Below, one piece after another: positions 5,956-6,665 of a stretch of 6,665 nucleotides of DNA. Origin of the DNA: Actinomycetes bacterium. GTDB taxonomy: Bacteria; Actinomycetota; Humimicrobiia; Humimicrobiales; Humimicrobiaceae. A program made the position numbers and the translations under genes. How positions within the stretch are numbered: position 1 is the stretch's first letter; every line of letters begins with the position of its first letter. Below the pieces are notes generated by a model. That model did not search any database and was not told the DNA's origin. It was given only the letters and a program-made list of their open reading frames with translations. The DNA is taken from the NCBI GenBank assembly GCA_030609215.1, contig JAUWCR010000074.1:1-6665 (forward strand), in the 5' to 3' direction.

Positions 5956-6665
5956 AATATAATCACCTCACGCCTATAACTAGTTAATTCTCTTACACCA
6001 CTCTTTGTAACAATTATTCCATCTTCATACCTTAACCCATTTTCTCCATCAGATAACCATATATCAACATTAAATACCATATTGGGTTGTATGGTGAAAT
6101 CTGCTTCTTTTGCAATCCATAATCCCTCAACTTCCGAACTTCCTGTTCCATGAGCCGGCCCATATAGAGTAAAGTTTTCAAATCCATAACGGGCAAGAAT
6201 CTCATAGTAACCATCAAAGATTTGGGAAGCACGTTTTCCAGGAATAATTTCCTTAAGTGCATAATTCATAGCTTCAAGTGCAGCATCCATTAACCGAGTG
6301 ACAGATTTTGCTGCTTTACCTACCACAAATGGCCGGCACATATTCCCACAATACCCCATATACTTTGCACCAAATGTAAATTGAACAAGTTCATTCTTTT
6401 CGATTGGTCTATCAGTTGATCTGCACAGACTTAATTTTGTATTTGGACCCGAGCAGACCCATGCAGGATACGGCATGCCTTCTGCTCCCATCAACGCCAT
6501 TTTTGAGCGTGCAATTGCCTCCAACTCCCATTCTCTTTTCCCTGGCTTGACTGCCTGAAATGCAGCTTTCATTGCTTCTTCTGTTATACGATAAGCTTCA
6601 ATAATATAAGGTATTTCCTCATCAGATTTGATTGCCTGAACCCTTAAAAGTATCTCATCAGCAGG
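5952..6665 (-). CDS. M24 family (Xaa-Pro peptidase/creatinase-fold) protein, 5' end beyond window
   Basis: The reading frame is open to the right edge, so an N-terminal domain is missing. The visible 237 residues begin PADEILLRVQAIKSDEEIPYI, the typical join into the pita-bread domain. A Met at 6572 is internal, not the start. Signature segments are recognisable (TDRPIEKNELVQFTFGA, GYCGNMCRPFVVG, GPAHGTG, NMVFNVDIW, GLRYEDGIIVT), but the five-ligand metal set D-D-H-E-E reads T-N-H-D-E. FDFGA is FTFGA (Thr at 6375–6377), SDxTR is GNMCR (Asn at 6342–6344), and the fourth ligand is Asp at 6063–6065. His (6150–6152) and the final Glu (6024–6026) remain. The second His normally seven residues after it is Val. 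The enzyme may be metal-free like creatinase, or inactive as a peptidase. Its stop overlaps the M20 ATG, so the two are co-translated. Confidence 0.88.
   Translation of the reverse strand, partial: PADEILLRVQAIKSDEEIPYIIEAYRITEEAMKAAFQAVKPGKREWELEAIARSKMALMGAEGMPYPAWVCSGPNTKLSLCRSTDRPIEKNELVQFTFGAKYMGYCGNMCRPFVVGKAAKSVTRLMDAALEAMNYALKEIIPGKRASQIFDGYYEILARYGFENFTLYGPAHGTGSSEVEGLWIAKEADFTIQPNMVFNVDIWLSDGENGLRYEDGIIVTKSGVRELTSYRREVIIL

Noticed and set aside
6570..6572. ATG as the start of the M24 gene
   Set aside because: The frame continues upstream to the window edge with typical family sequence (ILLRVQAIKSDEEI), so this Met is internal.

Overview
All recognisable genes in this AT-rich window (roughly one third G+C by eye) lie on the minus strand, so transcription runs from high to low coordinates. 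The left part holds glmU–prs–rplY(ctc)–pth, the gene order typical of Firmicutes and related lineages. It supplies the cell wall precursor UDP-GlcNAc, PRPP, ribosomal protein L25/CTC and peptidyl-tRNA hydrolase. The right part is accessory. The low G+C, clear Shine-Dalgarno sites and this gene order suggest a low-GC Firmicute-like or uncultivated bacterial lineage (Atribacterota would be one guess). The sequence alone does not fix the taxon, and no spoVG is seen upstream of glmU.

In transcription order: (1) 6665–5952, a 5'-truncated M24 (Xaa-Pro peptidase/creatinase fold) protein with altered metal ligands. (2) 5955–4654, an M20 metallopeptidase/deacylase overlapping it by 4 nt (ATGA). (3) 4635–4014, a toxin-antitoxin module with its own near-consensus promoter, a 15-bp palindrome over the -10 box, a ribbon-helix-helix-like antitoxin, and a RelE-superfamily toxin carrying a five-cysteine insert. 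(4) 3970–3668, a small Cys-containing protein of unknown function. (5) 3617–2412, glmU. (6) 2397–1429, prs. (7) 1397–627, rplY/ctc with a long acidic and polyglutamine tail. (8) 511–1, pth, cut at its 3' end by the window.

The main oddities are as follows. The GlmU left-handed beta-helix domain appears to have lost several coils, including the motif with the acetyltransferase catalytic His. The RelE-like toxin has a putative zinc-binding insert. The adjacent M24 and M20 proteins both depart from normally conserved active-site positions. No gene is visible on the plus strand, and there is no gene-free stretch above 300 bases. No RNA gene, CRISPR array, insertion sequence or convincing intrinsic terminator was seen.
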